In this document: in pieces, positions 8,946 to 21,085 of the stretch
Layout: every line of letters starts with the position of its first letter
Numbering within the stretch: the stretch's first letter is position 1
Assembly (NCBI GenBank): GCA_026260175.1
Contig: JAKCWW010000324.1
Coordinates: 78,806 to 121,626 of the forward strand
Direction: 5' to 3'
Length of the DNA stretch: 42,821 bases
Source of the DNA: Reticulitermes lucifugus
Lineage: Eukaryota > Arthropoda > Insecta > Blattodea > Rhinotermitidae
The notes under the pieces: generated by a model
Databases searched by the model: none
Told to the model about the DNA's origin: nothing
What the model saw: only the letters and a program-made list of their open reading frames with translations
Program-made: the position numbers and the translations under genes

Positions 8946-9950
8946 AACTCGCCCGGCGGGGTGTTTGTAGGGTTAGGGTAGAATTTTATTCCAAATTCGT
9001 GCTTACAAAGTGAATTCCAGTAGGCCGTATAGTAAAAATGTTGCAGTTTGGTGTCCGAGTACGCTTGCCAAACGTCATTGATGACCCAGAAGCTTTTTTC
9101 TTTATACATGTTGTTAGTCTTACAAAGTTTCTCATAATAGCTGTCATCTTTCGATATATTCTTGTCCATACTTTAGCATACTGAAATTAATCTGCATTGT
9201 ACAATATGCGTATAAAGGTTTGGTTTGTACCCCACAGTGAACACAGTCTGTAACAATTATGAAAACCAGTCGGTGAATGCTACTGGAGAAATACGAATCA
9301 TGGCCGTTGTGAGAATAATACGGAACACGTAACCACATCGTGTTGGTAAAGTTCAGAGTGTTTGTTGTTGAACATGGCAGTACGTACAGGCTTCAGAGGT
9401 TGAAATCTGATTGCTCCTTGTGGGACATCGGTGGCGTGCTCTGCCCTCTTTGTACTGTTGGTAAAGCGTAAACATCAATTTGCAATAAAGGATCATAGAG
9501 GTGGCCTTTAATACACGTGAAGGATGACCTCCGAATTGTGACATTCTGCAGAACTACGTCTCCGCAGTGTTGCCAGCGTGGTTTCCTTATTACGTGTCTA
9601 TGGCGCCATCTTATGTAACCTGTGTTACTAAATATGCTCTGTTATTTTAATCTGTGCATTTAAGTATGATTTAGCTTCGTCATGCTGCGTGTAACGGCTT
9701 CCAAGAATTCCGTGCAGCCATCAGATCTCGCATAGTCTTTGTTCCTGGACGTTATCTTGTCAGTGCCGGTGCAGCATGTGAAGTCGTATCGAAGAAGGGC
9801 GAAACTTCGCTGGTTTGGACCTTGTAAATCCGTTTTCGTAGGGCCAATGTATCTCTCATGCCCCGCATTTCGTCTTCCCGTTGTCTCGTTCACTATGATT
9901 TAATTTTCCTTTTACGTTTTGTAGGGTACACATAGTCTCTTCATTTTCCG
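8946..9950. other. Gene-free stretch
   Basis: No coding feature could be supported. Minus-strand frames of 102, 64, 63 and 77 codons lie here but have no motif or splice-site support. Confidence 0.5.
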
Positions 9951-10142
9951 GACCCATCCAGACCGGCCTCGAGACCCACCTAGTCACCCGAACAATGGGT
10001 ACCAGGTCTCTTCCCCGGAGGTAAAGCGGCCGGGGCGTGGCGCTGACCACCCACCTCCTTCTAGCGCCGGGGTCGAATATGGGTAGATCTGTACCTCTTC
10101 CTCCCTTCTGTGCCTGCTTGGCATGTAACGGGGCAGCTTTAC
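9951..10142 (+). mobile_element. S1 SINE body, 5' truncated (plus strand)
   Basis: The order of blocks is ACCCATCCAGACCGGCC, then ACAATGGGTACCAGGTCTC, then GGTAAAGCGGCCGGGGCGTG, then CCACCTCCTTCTAGCGCC, then a CTGTACCTC tail. It is the reverse complement of the layout at 17036-17309 and 23062-23346. The tRNA-like head is missing, as in 5'-truncated reverse-transcribed copies. Confidence 0.75.
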
Positions 10143-12619
10143 TTCTATTTTTTTAACCACATATTCTCTTCAGCATCGTTTTTCGAAATTACCATGTTCT
10201 AGGAGCAGTCTTCCTCATTAGGAGACCAACTTTCACACGTTCGAAACAAGAAAGTGAAAGTGTGAAATTGCCCTTCATTTTATAAAATATATGCAGGACA
10301 AATTAAACGATATCTGATAAAATCGATGTGATAAAATATTTTCCGATCATAGTATTTAAGTATACGGAACTCACATGTGTCAGATGTTACTCTTGGATCC
10401 ATTCGGTTTTGTGTTCCCGAGATATTCTGGATAGGTCTTGCGGGATAAATGCAGGTGCATTTCCTTGCTCATACACAGATAGTTTGGAGCTAGATGAACT
10501 GTGGTTTGGAGTGCATGACTGAAGGAACGTCGATTCCAGGCAATAACCTGGTTTCACACGGACTGAAAGAGGATAATTTAAACGTATTAGTTTGCCTGTT
10601 ATCCCAGTAGAGTCTGAGTGTATAGCGCGGAACTACACGTGAGCGGCTGGGTTGCTGAGGTAACGCATGTAGGCCATCAGGTCAGCGGAAGGAAGCCATC
10701 AAGACCGGCACCGTGAATCAGCCTCAACCCGTCTTCCGTCCTATGTATATCGTCGTCATCAGCATTGAGTAACAACACCATTGCTTTCCTTTTGCAGCAG
10801 TTACTTTTCTTTTTGTAACCCTGTCTGGTGAAAGTGAAATTTATTTACACAGGTCTGCATAACATCAGCGTTAATTCTCTTGAAGAGGTCTTTGAACTGC
10901 ATTGTGCATGTGTTTGACCTGGGGCGGACATGGTATGGATTTGGGTGGGTGGGAGGACTGTCTTGTTTGGAATAACATTTCATTTATTAACCGACTAATG
11001 CATTTAATATGTTCCTGGTAGAGCTGCAAGCAAGTGCTCCTCTGCCTCTGTCGATATCTGTGTGTTGTATTTACGCCGTCGCCTGGAGTGAAGATGAAAG
11101 TGATGATTAGTGGTAATGAACTGTGAAAAACTAGGGATTATCTCTGCATAACCGGTTCCTACCGGGATTCGGCCCTATCGTGAATTCGTGTCCGTTGGCC
11201 CACATATGTGTGACATTTGTGAATCTCCGAGTAACAAGATGTTTATTCTTCCAGACCTTATTCGTTTAGTAGCAGAAGAAAACGCCGTTTAGTCGAGTTG
11301 TTATTTTCGTAATTCATTTATTTGACACCAGGTTTCTACTAAATCCACTTTTTCCGCAATTCTCAGTCGTTTCTATAGTATAAATGAAGAACCGGTGCCT
11401 CCTGAAATTGACAACTTGCGTCATGATAGTATCGGATTAGTTGTGGATCCAGCAAGGAGCTAGTTTTTCATTTTTCAGCCTCGGGTTTGGAACTCGGAGC
11501 CCATTTCTGAGTTACGCGCGAACATGCATGCATTTGCAATTGTTATTGTATGTGCTCAGATTTATTTACAGATATTTTATCTGGCTAATGTTTATTGATG
11601 TGGCAGTTCACCGAGCAGTGTATAAACATTGCCAGAACATGTTTCAGGATGTGTGTAGGAATGTGTAGACCTAATACTGATTGTTGTGGAATCGGTTACG
11701 GCCGATCTGTTATATGACTGAAATAATGACTATAACATACCTGGCAGGAAGTAGGTTATCCTTTTTTGACAATCAGACTAGTGGGTTTTGAGATTTCTGT
11801 GATGGCTTTAGGGTCTTTGGCTTCAACCAGATTTAATAAATGGGCTAGAAGGCAAGCATGCAGTTGATTACTGTGTGTTAATTTTATGTGTGCCCTACTT
11901 TTGGAGATACAGCCTTGAAAGGATTTCAGACGAACCAAGCTTCAAGTGTGATGATGGCGAACAAGGGTTAGACGTCAGCCTCGCTCCACGAAATTGCCAA
12001 ACCTGATCGGAAGGTCAATTTCTGCTGCCTCTTTTATTAAAATTTCGTTATATTATTTTATTTTTATGCTGAGTTGTGTATGTTGTCATTCGTGTTACCA
12101 TAATTTGTTGTGTGTGAGTTGTTCGTTTTTCGTGCAGCTCGGTAGGAAGTGAGTAATACACTGTTTTGCGTTCAGCAAGTTTCCGGCTTCAGATCTTGAG
12201 CTATGTTTTCAGATCCGTTTTTATGGTAGTGGGGTTATTTCCCCCGTACAGAGACAAAAACTCCGTTATTTCCAGGTGATTGAACATTAAGTCTGTGTTA
12301 TGGCACTTTTCGGCACCTTTGTTCTAGTTTTCCTAGCATCACAGTGGTTAAAGCAGACAGGTGACGTGGCATTTATAGACCGGTGTGTGCGAAATAAGTG
12401 GCGGTAATACCACGTAAGTGGTTCAGTTGTCGTCTGCATGGCCGCAGGATTATGAGACATTTGTAAGTCCGTACCTTTCATGAGTGGCATAGATCTGTAG
12501 GGGCGAATTGCCTGTGCATGACCGAGACGCAGGGCACAGCAGGATGAGAAACTGAATATCTCCCGTAGATGCGTTGGGCTTCAGAGTGTCTTTTTTTATG
12601 GTTCATTTTACGACAGTAT
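10143..12619. other. Long gene-free stretch
   Basis: I see no exon, RNA gene or complete element in about 2.5 kb. The short frames here are shadows in AT-rich DNA. A motif resembling a B-box (CCGGGATTCGGCCC) near 11161 stands alone without a partner A-box. Confidence 0.5.
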
Positions 12620-12800
12620 CTCAGACTGTAGGAAAGGATTTGGAAAGAAGGGGTCGTCGCCTAACCGAGGTACTCCCCAGGCACTTGCCTGGGGTACCTG
12701 ACGAACACTACGAAAACCCGACCGAGCTTCGACCCGGGCATCTTCCGAATACAATTCTAGAGTGTTACTTCCACCAGTCTGCCCCATCCACTGTGCCCTG
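12620..12800 (-). mobile_element. tRNA-derived SINE (second family), minus strand
   Basis: On the minus strand the head runs through GTAACACTCTAGAATTGT to the B-box-like CGGGTCGAAGCTCGG, then TTTTCGTAGTGTTCGTCAGG and a hairpin at 12669-12698. This kind of head (GAATACAATTCTAGAGTGTTAC on the plus strand) is characteristic of tRNA-derived repeats. The plus-strand open frame of 131 codons across it is an artefact of this repeat. Confidence 0.5.
12669..12698. repeat. Strong hairpin within the SINE body
   Basis: GGTACTCCCCAGGCA and TTGCCTGGGGTACC pair along almost their full length, with one bulged T, around a 1-base loop. The same palindromic core ACCAGGC/GCCTGGT appears at 37409-37428. Confidence 0.7.
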
Positions 12801-12969
12801 TCTACGGAAGAAAATGCGGACGGCCCTTGTTTCCAAATTGTATGGATTACGTGCAATGCATTTCCCTTGTACGCTAGTCCCCCACACATGGCCTTGGCCG
12901 TGTTTTAAATTAACATCATTATTATTTCATTGCGAGGAATTTCGTCACATTTTACGAAGTGGTTGTTAA

Positions 12970-13680
12970 CCTTACTGTCACGAAATTGATCCTTCAGTTC
13001 TGACATGTAGGAGGGAACAGACATTCTCTGTGCGCGTCTCCACTTTATGTCGTGAACATGTGACATACTTGATCATATTAGGAGTCCTGCATTGTGTCTG
13101 TATTCGTCACATATTTCACCTTTATCAGAATTTTATTCAATTCCGTGTAGGAAGTACCGAATTAAACTGTGGTAGTACGCTTGTAGTGACGCTGGCATCT
13201 CTCCCACCCTGCAAGTTTGTACGTCTGCCATGTTGGTGTTATTGATAGGAAATTGAAAAAACAAATACTGGGGTTGCTTCTTGTGCTGAACCTAAACAGT
13301 GAAGGGAAGGTTTAGGTACAGGCACAGACTGCCTAATCTTTGGAGATAAGAAGGCGATACGTTGTTACGGTCATTTATTTTTCAAACGATGTTGGACCAA
13401 ATTCAGTGGGGCATTATTCCATAGACGCATATGCGGTCGTGTCGGATGGATCGTAATTTTGTGAATTGAACGAAATTGGTAGAAGCCTAGTTAATGTTGA
13501 CGAAGTATGAGGCTAGTTTTAATAGCACCTCTGGGAACTTAACAGCCTCTGAACTTGGCCATGCAAACTGTTACAAAGACGACTGCCTATATCAAAGAAC
13601 TAGGGGGAGTTCGTGTATCGCATATGGAAACGTTTCAGAAACGGCATAAGTCGTAACTCGTCATGGACTGCTTCACCACG
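12970..13680. other. Gene-free stretch
   Basis: No gene or element could be supported. The open frame at 13030-13245 has no recognisable motif. Confidence 0.5.
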
Positions 13681-13689
13681 TAGATGGAG

Positions 13690-13790
13690 GCACTGCTGTT
13701 AACTGAAACGTCTGTAGATATCAGTCTACGCGGCGTAACATCGCAGAAGAGGTGAATTTTCACGCAGAGCTGTTTCGCACCCACATTTAA
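13690..13790 (-). mobile_element. Foldback MITE arm, minus strand
   Basis: On the minus strand the sequence reads L-F-C-D-V-T-P-R-R-L-I-S-T-D-V-S and then S-S-A-S-I-Y, the same D-V-T-P-C-S-L block found in the other copies. Only one arm is recognisable. Confidence 0.45.
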
Positions 13791-14857
13791 GATTTTAATT
13801 TTATGATTCGACATTACGATAACAAAAGATGAATTAATACACTTTATTTCATACACAGACAATAAAACCCGAGTATTACGACATATAGTCTTTGTATTAC
13901 ATATGTAGATATTGCGAAGCACATGAGTCTCCGTCTTTTGTTTGTCACCAGATAGTTAGTACATCATTAACACTGGCAACAGTGTTTCACCGGAACTGTT
14001 ATGAAATACTGATTTAATAATAGTTGACAATCAGTGTGAAAAGTAGCTCGTCGTGCAGACTGGTTCGCATTAACACATGATGCTAAGGTGGTCTAAGGAC
14101 GCAATTTGTCGAAATCATTTTAATGTAGGCCTACTCGGTAACTGACAAAATTTGCATTACATATGCTCATTGCCCGATTAATTCTTTAATTACTAGTCAT
14201 TGTGTTTACAGTTTCCGCCTTTGATTTTTAACGTCATATCGCACGTTTATTTCAAACATGCATGTTTCTGGGTTTAGGGAATACACATGTACAGAACGTC
14301 CATTTGAAAGTGGAACTCGCCCTGTCGGCAATTGCATCGGGCGCTGTATGACTCATCTTCGGTAGTTTATTACAGCGCGTTTGGTTGCAGTGTGTCCTGT
14401 GACGTCTTCGTCACACAGTCCATTTCATAACCTGCTTGCAACAGACGTAAATTGCGACAAATTATTGTTGTTTCAGTTCTTTAGAAATGAAAAATATATC
14501 GACTGGTGAAAACATTTCGAACAATAGGTTCCGTGTTAAGAAAGAGGCGAGAACGAGCACGGCGTGTTCTTTCAGAGGAAACGGTATTTATGACTTAGGA
14601 GCACACTTAGGAGCGTCTTCACTAGTCTTAATACATCCCCTGAAACCGGTATATCAAAGGCGCCTGTACACACAGCCAGATTATTGCTTCATTTGGAACC
14701 ATGCATATTGACAGTTGTGCAGAAACTCAGCAGGCAGACTGTGTTACAAGAGTGGTTTTGTACTTTGTAGTTCTGTGAAGTAGTGTCTAATGGTAAAGTC
14801 GATCTACTGCTAATTTATTTCACAGGAGATGTATGGTTTTACTTAAGTGTTCATGCA
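13791..14857. other. Gene-free stretch
   Basis: Nothing could be supported. The 74-codon frame at 14487-14711 has no recognisable domain and no splice-site support. Confidence 0.5.
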
Positions 14858-15370
14858 ATGTAAATACTCGAAATAACATACTGGTCAGCAAATAATCCTA
14901 GCCTATTAAATGAGGTGCCATGACTGACAGAGTTGGAGTGTGGTGTGCTGTCATGCGAAAAGAATAATTGGACGCATTTTTTTCACAGTTAATGCAGAAA
15001 ATCATACTTGACAGTTCCTCGAACCACTTTGTGAACATTTAATTGGTGAGGAGTACGGTTTCTTCCAGCAAGACGGTGAAACCGCCCCTGCATCCAACAA
15101 TACCATGACCACCTTACGTAACAATTTTTGGGACCGAGTAATTTAGTCGTGCTTTGTGTCCTCGTTCACTTGGTCGGACGGTATGTGACTCATCTGCGGG
15201 GAAGTCTGAAAGACATCGTACGTGAAAATCTGCACACGCTGAGAACAAATTTAAATCATCAAGCATTGAGTATCGGCAGATTGTAGACAAGAACTGAAAT
15301 CAATTTTGAATATGTGTTCACCAGGTGTCACGTCTGAAACTGGAAGGAGGTAATTTCCGACACGTGTTAA
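14858..15370 (+). pseudogene. Tc1/mariner-type (DDE_3) transposase pseudogene, C-terminal half
   Basis: Across two or three shifting frames the plus strand reads I-T-Y-W-S-A-N-N-P, E-V-P, then E-C-G-V-L or G-V-W-C-A-V, R-I-I-G-R-I-F-F, L-E-P-L-C-E-H-L, then G-F-F-Q-Q-D-G-E-T-A-P-A and N-N-T-M-T-T-L-R. Later blocks are L-R-G-S-L-K-D-I-V and L-E-G-G-N-F-R-H. This order is that of insect IS630/Tc1/mariner transposases: YWS..NP, VGVWCAVS..RIIGPIFF, the catalytic QQDGATAH block, LWG.LKD.VY, and a terminal C.EA.GGHFQH. Stops at about 15030 and 15143 and several frameshifts inactivate it, and the third catalytic region is degraded. The N-terminal DNA-binding half is not recognisable upstream. No terminal repeats were seen. 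Confidence 0.75.
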
Positions 15371-15397
15371 TGCGGTTAAGTCGTGTTATACGGAGTG

Positions 15398-15620
15398 CTG
15401 CAGAGCGGACGGCGTCGTCGATCGCTATGCAGCAACCGATGTCTCCTGTACGGCGTCCAGTCCCGTGTTAACGTGAGACTCAACGGGACTGAATTACTGC
15501 AGGGCAGCTGGCGTCATCGGTCGTTATGCAACAATGCAACCACAAGCGGGTTCCGCATGAAGCTATACGTCCTGTATAATACACACAATAATCCTGTGTT
15601 AATGTAGATTCTGTGAGCTT
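15398..15620. repeat. Imperfect direct duplication after the transposase pseudogene
   Basis: Unit 1 begins CTGCAGAGCGGACGGCGTCG at 15398. Unit 2 begins CTGCAGGGCAGCTGGCGTCA at 15497, 99 bp later. Both continue with TCGxTATGCARCAA, and later blocks with CCTGTGTTAA-type endings lie 127 bp apart, so unit 2 has a roughly 28-bp insertion. It may be part of the transposon's 3' untranslated region. Confidence 0.5.
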
Positions 15621-15704
15621 GTTCGGCTTGAAAGTTGGATACCTGTGGTATCATTAGTTATTACACTTTTGATTTTTATATCTTAAAACTTGTTTTTCTT
15701 GGCG

Positions 15705-15890
15705 CGGACACCAACTATCGTGTGTTTCCTCCAATCGCGAGCTTCTTCGTGGCGTTCCTCAGCCTGTCCAGGCAAATTCCGGGATACTGCCGTGTCTCGG
15801 ATTAGGCCACGACCTTTCCCTTTCACATCCTTTCCAGTTCATTAATCACTGATTTGATCAGTCGATGTGTGCTCTGTGAGCTGCTGATAT
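15705..15890 (-). repeat. Dispersed repeat family R1, minus-strand copy
   Basis: The minus strand reads through AATGAACTGGAAAGGATGTG, GGTCGTGGCCTAATCC, then the TTTGCCTGGACAGGCTGAGG block. The first two blocks match the minus strand at 36900-37030, and the third corresponds to 6945-6990 on the plus strand. Copies are divergent. Confidence 0.6.
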
Positions 15891-17035
15891 AATGTTACAT
15901 AAACCGTAATTAGACAAATTTAAGAGTGACGATAAAGGCACTATCTTGATGTAATCATTCACTAGACTAGTCTTTCAGCCCCCTCTTGCCGTATTTTGCT
16001 CAGGAAACGTACGATTACAGGATGTCAAGGTTTGAATCATGTTCCATTACCAAGAAGATAGTGCAGTTGTTTATAAATAGTTAATGCATTATTATGACGA
16101 CTGAATTTAAATGTAGACCATATATAGATGTGTGTGTACTTTGACTAGTACAACACAAGTAGTTGCATAACGACGGCTGGGTATATAATACACGAGCGCC
16201 AAAAAACTGTCCAGTTATTCCAACTGAATGCAGTGGTTACCAAGCTACTGTATACTGAATTTATAATTCACATTAATTTAATGCTTCGAAGAGTTAATGG
16301 ATGCCTGATGTTATATTTAGTAGCGTAACGGAAGTATGGTAACAACATTGCTTGTATACTTCCAACAGAAGAAAGAAACTGTCAGACATACAAATTTACA
16401 ATTATGTACCTTTTCTTGATCAGAAGGACGTACATGACGTACAGTCAGTTTATTAATTAGTTCGTTTAATGGCGTTTGAACATGTCACCTTGACTTTCAC
16501 CTTGTTCCTGTATCTTCTGCAGTTAGGCTTATATGCTTCCTTAATATATCTTCTTACCCCTCCATGACGTCACATCTTTTTCTTCAGAAGAAACGCCGCC
16601 TAAGGCCATTTAGACAAATTGCTTTGCCCAGCGCCAGGGGTGTACGATCGTGTTACCATGCCTTAGCATGTTATGCTGGAAGCTGTGACCTTGTGAAATG
16701 AACCCAACGTGAACTTTGTGTCTACCGCTGATGACATTGCAAATTGTTCGTTAGGCTTTTATCTCCCCGACGGGGAGATTAAGATTATCCAGTACCGGCG
16801 ATATGAATTGCTAGCGTGTGGTAGGATTAAATGTTCTGCAAGTACTGTGCAGCCAATTCATGTTACAGACAGAGCAGGTTGATGCATTTATTATTTATTT
16901 TTGAACAGAGATGTCGATTTGGTGGTAAAAAGTGACGGACAGCCCAGAGTTCCTAACATACTGTGCGAACGGATCTGCAGATTTTAATGAAATGGCGTGT
17001 TTCATTGACATATCTACCTTATAAAGGCAAAGTAA
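15891..17035. other. Gene-free stretch
   Basis: No gene or element could be supported. A short perfect hairpin, ATCTCCCC-GAC-GGGGAGAT, lies at 16761-16779. Confidence 0.5.
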
Positions 17036-17310
17036 AATTCACCCTAGAACAGTCCATGAAGGCCCGGAGGGGGAGTGGAGGTATAGCTCTACTCTTTCTT
17101 TAACCTCAGCGCTAGATGGGGGTGGGTGGTTAACGCCACGCCCCGGGCGCTTTACACCCGGGAAAGAGATCCGGTACCCATTGTACAGGAGGCTGGATGG
17201 GCTTCAGGGCCTGTCTGTATGGGTGCGGAAAATCTCGCCCCCACCGGGATTCGATCTCTGGGCCGTCCAGCCCGTAGCGAGTTGCTATACCAAGTACGCT
17301 ATCCCGGCCC
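17036..17310 (-). mobile_element. S1 tRNA-derived SINE, near full length, minus strand
   Basis: On the minus strand the head starts GGCCGGGATAGCGTACTTGG (A-box TAGCGTACTTGG) and carries a B-box GATCGAATCCCGG before the GGGGGCGAGATTTTCCGC body. The body then follows the order seen at 23062-23346 and 9951-10142. The left end (3' side) carries the tail AATTTTACTTTGCCTTT. Candidate target duplication: ATCTACCTTAT at 17012-17022 against TCTCTGCTTAT at 17311-17321 (8 of 11 matching), so it is only tentative. Both strands are open for 79-104 codons across the element, purely as a by-product of its GC-rich body. Confidence 0.8.
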
Positions 17311-20300
17311 TCTCTGCTTATACCTATGTATAGAATACATGGAGATTTATCCCCACGCCTTCCATACACCGTCGTGCTTAGACAGGAAGTCAGTTTTACC
17401 TGTCGTATATTTTCTTATATTGAAGAACACCATCCGTTGAGGTTAAGGTTATAGAACGCTGGTAAAAATGAGTACAGGACATGAAACGAAGACATGTTGG
17501 TAGACTTGCGCGTATCACTTTCCATTATACGGGTAACTGGTAAAATAATATCGTCATTGCGTTAGTGTGAAATAGAACCGCCTGTGATGGATCCGATGCC
17601 TTTTCTTTAGTAGTGTTCAAATTGTGTTCCACAGCCCCACGAAGAGGTCTCTGTTGTTCAACATGGGCGTGAAAGGAAACAAGATGTTCAAAACTTATGT
17701 AGAATAGCGTATAATAGAACAGAATGTTTATTAGTTGAGTCAGTAACACGTCGTTCCGAAGTGTAAAATACAAAATGCAGAACACAGGGAGCTGCGTCTA
17801 CCAGCACTCAAATTGAAGTTACGTGTATGTAGGTGGTGTGTTATGTATGGTTTGAAACCATTTTCCTGAAGTGCACAAGTTGTACTAATTACACATATCT
17901 GTTTGATGCTTGATTTACCGTATAGATGTTCCAGGCGTTCCTGGTTTCAATGTTGACCGGTTAGGATTCTAGTAATTAATGTACCTCCCTCTTACCACAC
18001 GAATGCTGGGGTAGTTGACCCAACGTAAAACAGACCACAACCACTGCCAGATTCTTACCTCTAATTCTTACGGCGTCTCCACCATTTTTGTTCTTCCCAG
18101 CTCATTCGACGCGTCGTTAAGTAATCTGAAAATCCTTTATGTCTTTCAGATTGTTTTTGAAAATTTCATTACGGAGGTTAAAATATCCTCGGTTTTTGTT
18201 TCAGCTCGTTTAAGCTTTTTTTTTTTTTTAATATGGTATGTATTGTATGTGTGTGTTGCTATTCGGTTACATACTTTTTTATTTGTTATATATGGGCCCT
18301 GTTTTATTCTTCGGCTTGTTTCTTGTGTGGTGTCTGTAATTACTGAATTAAGTTCGTGTAATCTTTATGTTCAACTTTTAAATCAGCTAGATCTGTTGTT
18401 GATACTTAGGTTGTACCGTCTACTCTCTGTTCTTCATGACATGTGTCGGCTGTCACCCAATTACGGTGAGGGTTTGCGCTGTGTGTACTAGTACAACGAA
18501 TATGAAAAACATTAAATTCTCTTGTCCATGATTCATCGCTTTATTTGTTGAACCTACTTAAGAGGCGTTTGTATATTGATGACGCCCGAGCTTCTTGCAG
18601 CACGTAGTCTTATAAAACTGCAAGACTGAAGGAATAATGGATCATACACACAAGGCCGGATCGTGATGCTATTGTTTTCGTGCCTTGTTTTTCTACTGGC
18701 TTGGCAGAGGAGTGAACGTTGTCGGAGGCCATATGGTTCTGCGTATTCGGTATTATCCTAAGGCAGCGTTCATTAACAGTTGTTGCTACCGGGTTCACAA
18801 CCATTTCCAAGACTGTATCTTCCCCGTGTGCCTGGTTATATTTATGACCTTCGTTTATACCGTGTGTAAGTTATATTTGACATAATTAGAAATGCTCTAA
18901 ACTTTACATGGCTACTGTAACTTCCTCTTGTGCCACTGTCGCCGCCTGTCATTCGACACCACCCTTTAAAACCTAGTGATTACTTCGTGTACCATCAAGG
19001 TTAACATTCAGAAATTCTTCATTCTGCACACAGATTGCATTTATGTGTTTTGTGTGGTTCACAGCACAATCGAGACGAAGGGAGTTTATTGTGCGGTACG
19101 AACTGAATCTTAAATATCCAAATTAATCGTTGTCTTTAATGGGCTAAGTCAGGCCCGTTGAATTCTAGATGAGATTGACTTCCAACTCTCAGAACAAACA
19201 CGTTATTAAGCGTCAAATTGTTTCATCTACAGTCACCTACTTGTCGGCGTCGCATTACGTGCATGTGAGAAGGCCCCATCTTTCCCACCGACTGCGCCAG
19301 GTCAGGGAAGCTAATAATGTAGGATAAAGTTTGGGGTAAAATTCAGCTACAGGCATGCGTGCCAGTAACAACGAAAATCTAGTTAAGAGTCTGGAGTAGA
19401 GGCGTTAGAACCAATTTGACCTGTCTGCAATAAGTGGATATAAAAGCCGATGGTGTACTATATCTAAAGTGAGGAGTTAATTTGGAAAATCTGTGTAAAA
19501 TTTGTGCGCATATGAAACGTCTAGAAGGACGCCTACCAAGGATTCGTTTCAGAATTAATGCCGAATCAAACCATTACAAATTCGTGAAACTTGAAGGTCA
19601 GTCGAGAATGAAAACAGAATGAGTGTTCTTCAGAAGTACGGAATGTTACGTTAAAGACAAGGTAAGAAGCGCAAAGAAATTTGGCGCTGGTTGTCATTAG
19701 CCTGAGAATAATTTTTCTTAGTATCTGCAGTTGAATGTGAGTGTACCTTCAAATAGGTCACGGCATCTTTAACTAGCTTCTATTCAAAATTATCTTATTT
19801 GATTTGTGCTATATGATGTCTGTATATGAAGCAGTGTCGTTAAATAACGCCTCTGTAATCTAATTCTCACCAATTCTCTCTTGTCACAGGAGAATGTGAC
19901 AAAAGTAAACATTTTAAACTTGATTGAAATCTGAGAAAAACGTATTCACACGTCGTAACAAAAGTTGTAATTGCATAATTTTCCGAATTATATAATTCGC
20001 AGTCCGGGGGGGGGGGAGTTGCGGACACACTGAATCAGCACGCTAGGTGCCATGACTGGAGTTCTCACCCACAAAGGGGAAGTTACAAACACCAACTAGG
20101 CGCAAAGGGGAAGTATAATTACCAGCAAGAAATGGTGGCAGCACCTTGAGAGGAGAGACTGGTTCTGTGCATGTTTCAGTAACGTTTTATTCTGTAAAAC
20201 AGATGCCCTGATCGCTACATTTGTCCATCCAGAATGCGGAATTAAAGCGAATGTTTGTTACCACTGAACGCTGAAACGGAAATTGAAAGCAATAATTAAT

Positions 20301-20330
20301 GGAAAAGACCTGCTTCGATATATAATTTTG
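17311..20330. other. Long gene-free stretch
   Basis: No exon or element could be supported across 3 kb. A 158-codon frame at 18015-18491 begins with a TTG rather than ATG, is T-rich and hydrophobic, and shows no domain. A T-rich run lies near 18215-18230, and an 11-G run near 20006-20016 in the plus strand. A 31-bp repeat of CAAAGGGGAAGT occurs near 20072 and 20103. Confidence 0.5.
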
Positions 20331-20334
20331 TTTC

Positions 20335-20560
20335 GTATATGAGTAGTCGACGGTTGGACGACCAAGGGAACCGAGGTTCGATTCCTATCATCGATGGAGA
20401 TTTTTTTCGTCTCCACAGCATCCGTAGCGGCTCTGGAGTGCATCCAGCCTCCTATCCAATGGGTACCGGAGGCTTTCTGTCCCGGGGGTAAAGTGGACGA
20501 GACGTGAAGTTGACCACTTACTTCCATGTATGTAGTCCTCCATCCGTCTACGTGGCGTGA
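20335..20560 (+). mobile_element. S1-related tRNA-SINE, plus strand, divergent head
   Basis: The head has GGTTGGACGACCAAGGGAAC followed by the B-box GAGGTTCGATTCCT. The body contains CATCCAGCCTCCTATCC, then CAATGGGTACCGGAGGC, then GGTAAAGTGGACGAGACG, then CACTTACTTCCATG. These match the S1 body order. The apparent 89- and 78-codon minus-strand frames are by-products. Confidence 0.7.
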
Positions 20561-20889
20561 TGCTTAAGCACAGGTTTAAAGTTTGTCTGTATAGCCTTCC
20601 TTTAATTCGTCTAAGAATGAACATTTGTCAAGAATGGGAAAGAATCCGGGCCGTTCAAAAAATGTGTGCAGAATACTTTCATCATCACTGAAAAAATTAT
20701 GAACGACAACTGATGACGTACACTGTTCAGAAACAACATGGTGTAACATAACTTTTGACTTCGGACATTTCGATCATCTGGTGTGTGATTTGTATGTAGA
20801 AGTTGCCCTACCTGTATGAAACGAAAAATGTTCAGGTTCCTTCCGATTCTGCTGTAAGCATGGTGTGCTGTATTTGCCTCACGGACACT

Positions 20890-21085
20890 CAGATGTCTGT
20901 GTTCCGATTTGGCTGAATGCTGGGAATCATTTCATGGCTCTTGAGCCTTTTTAATCTCTCTGTGGAGGACATGGCAGTGATAGGGTGAAGGGCGATGAAA
21001 GGTACATAAACATCCACACCTTGGGCGGTATTCGAACTTGGGATGGCAGCGTTCGCGCTAACGTTAAGATGGTGCACACATGTAC
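20890..21085 (-). mobile_element. tRNA-derived SINE (third family), minus strand
   Basis: The minus strand shows a head AACGTTAGCGCGAACGCTGC with an A-box-like TAGCGCGAACGCT, then a B-box AGTTCGAATACC. The body includes TTCATCGCCCTTCACCC, TATCACTGCCATGTCC, TCCACAGAGAGATTAAA and AGCCATGAAATGATTCCC. The open minus-strand frame of 62 codons is the repeat itself. Confidence 0.6.

Noticed and set aside
12574..12969. 131-codon plus-strand frame
   Set aside because: Lies over a tRNA-derived SINE on the minus strand (12620-12800). The reading matches repeat by-products, not a protein family.
18015..18491. 158-codon plus-strand frame with hydrophobic stretches
   Set aside because: Starts at a TTG, is T-rich throughout and includes a homopolymer run, so apparent membrane segments reflect base composition, not a gene.
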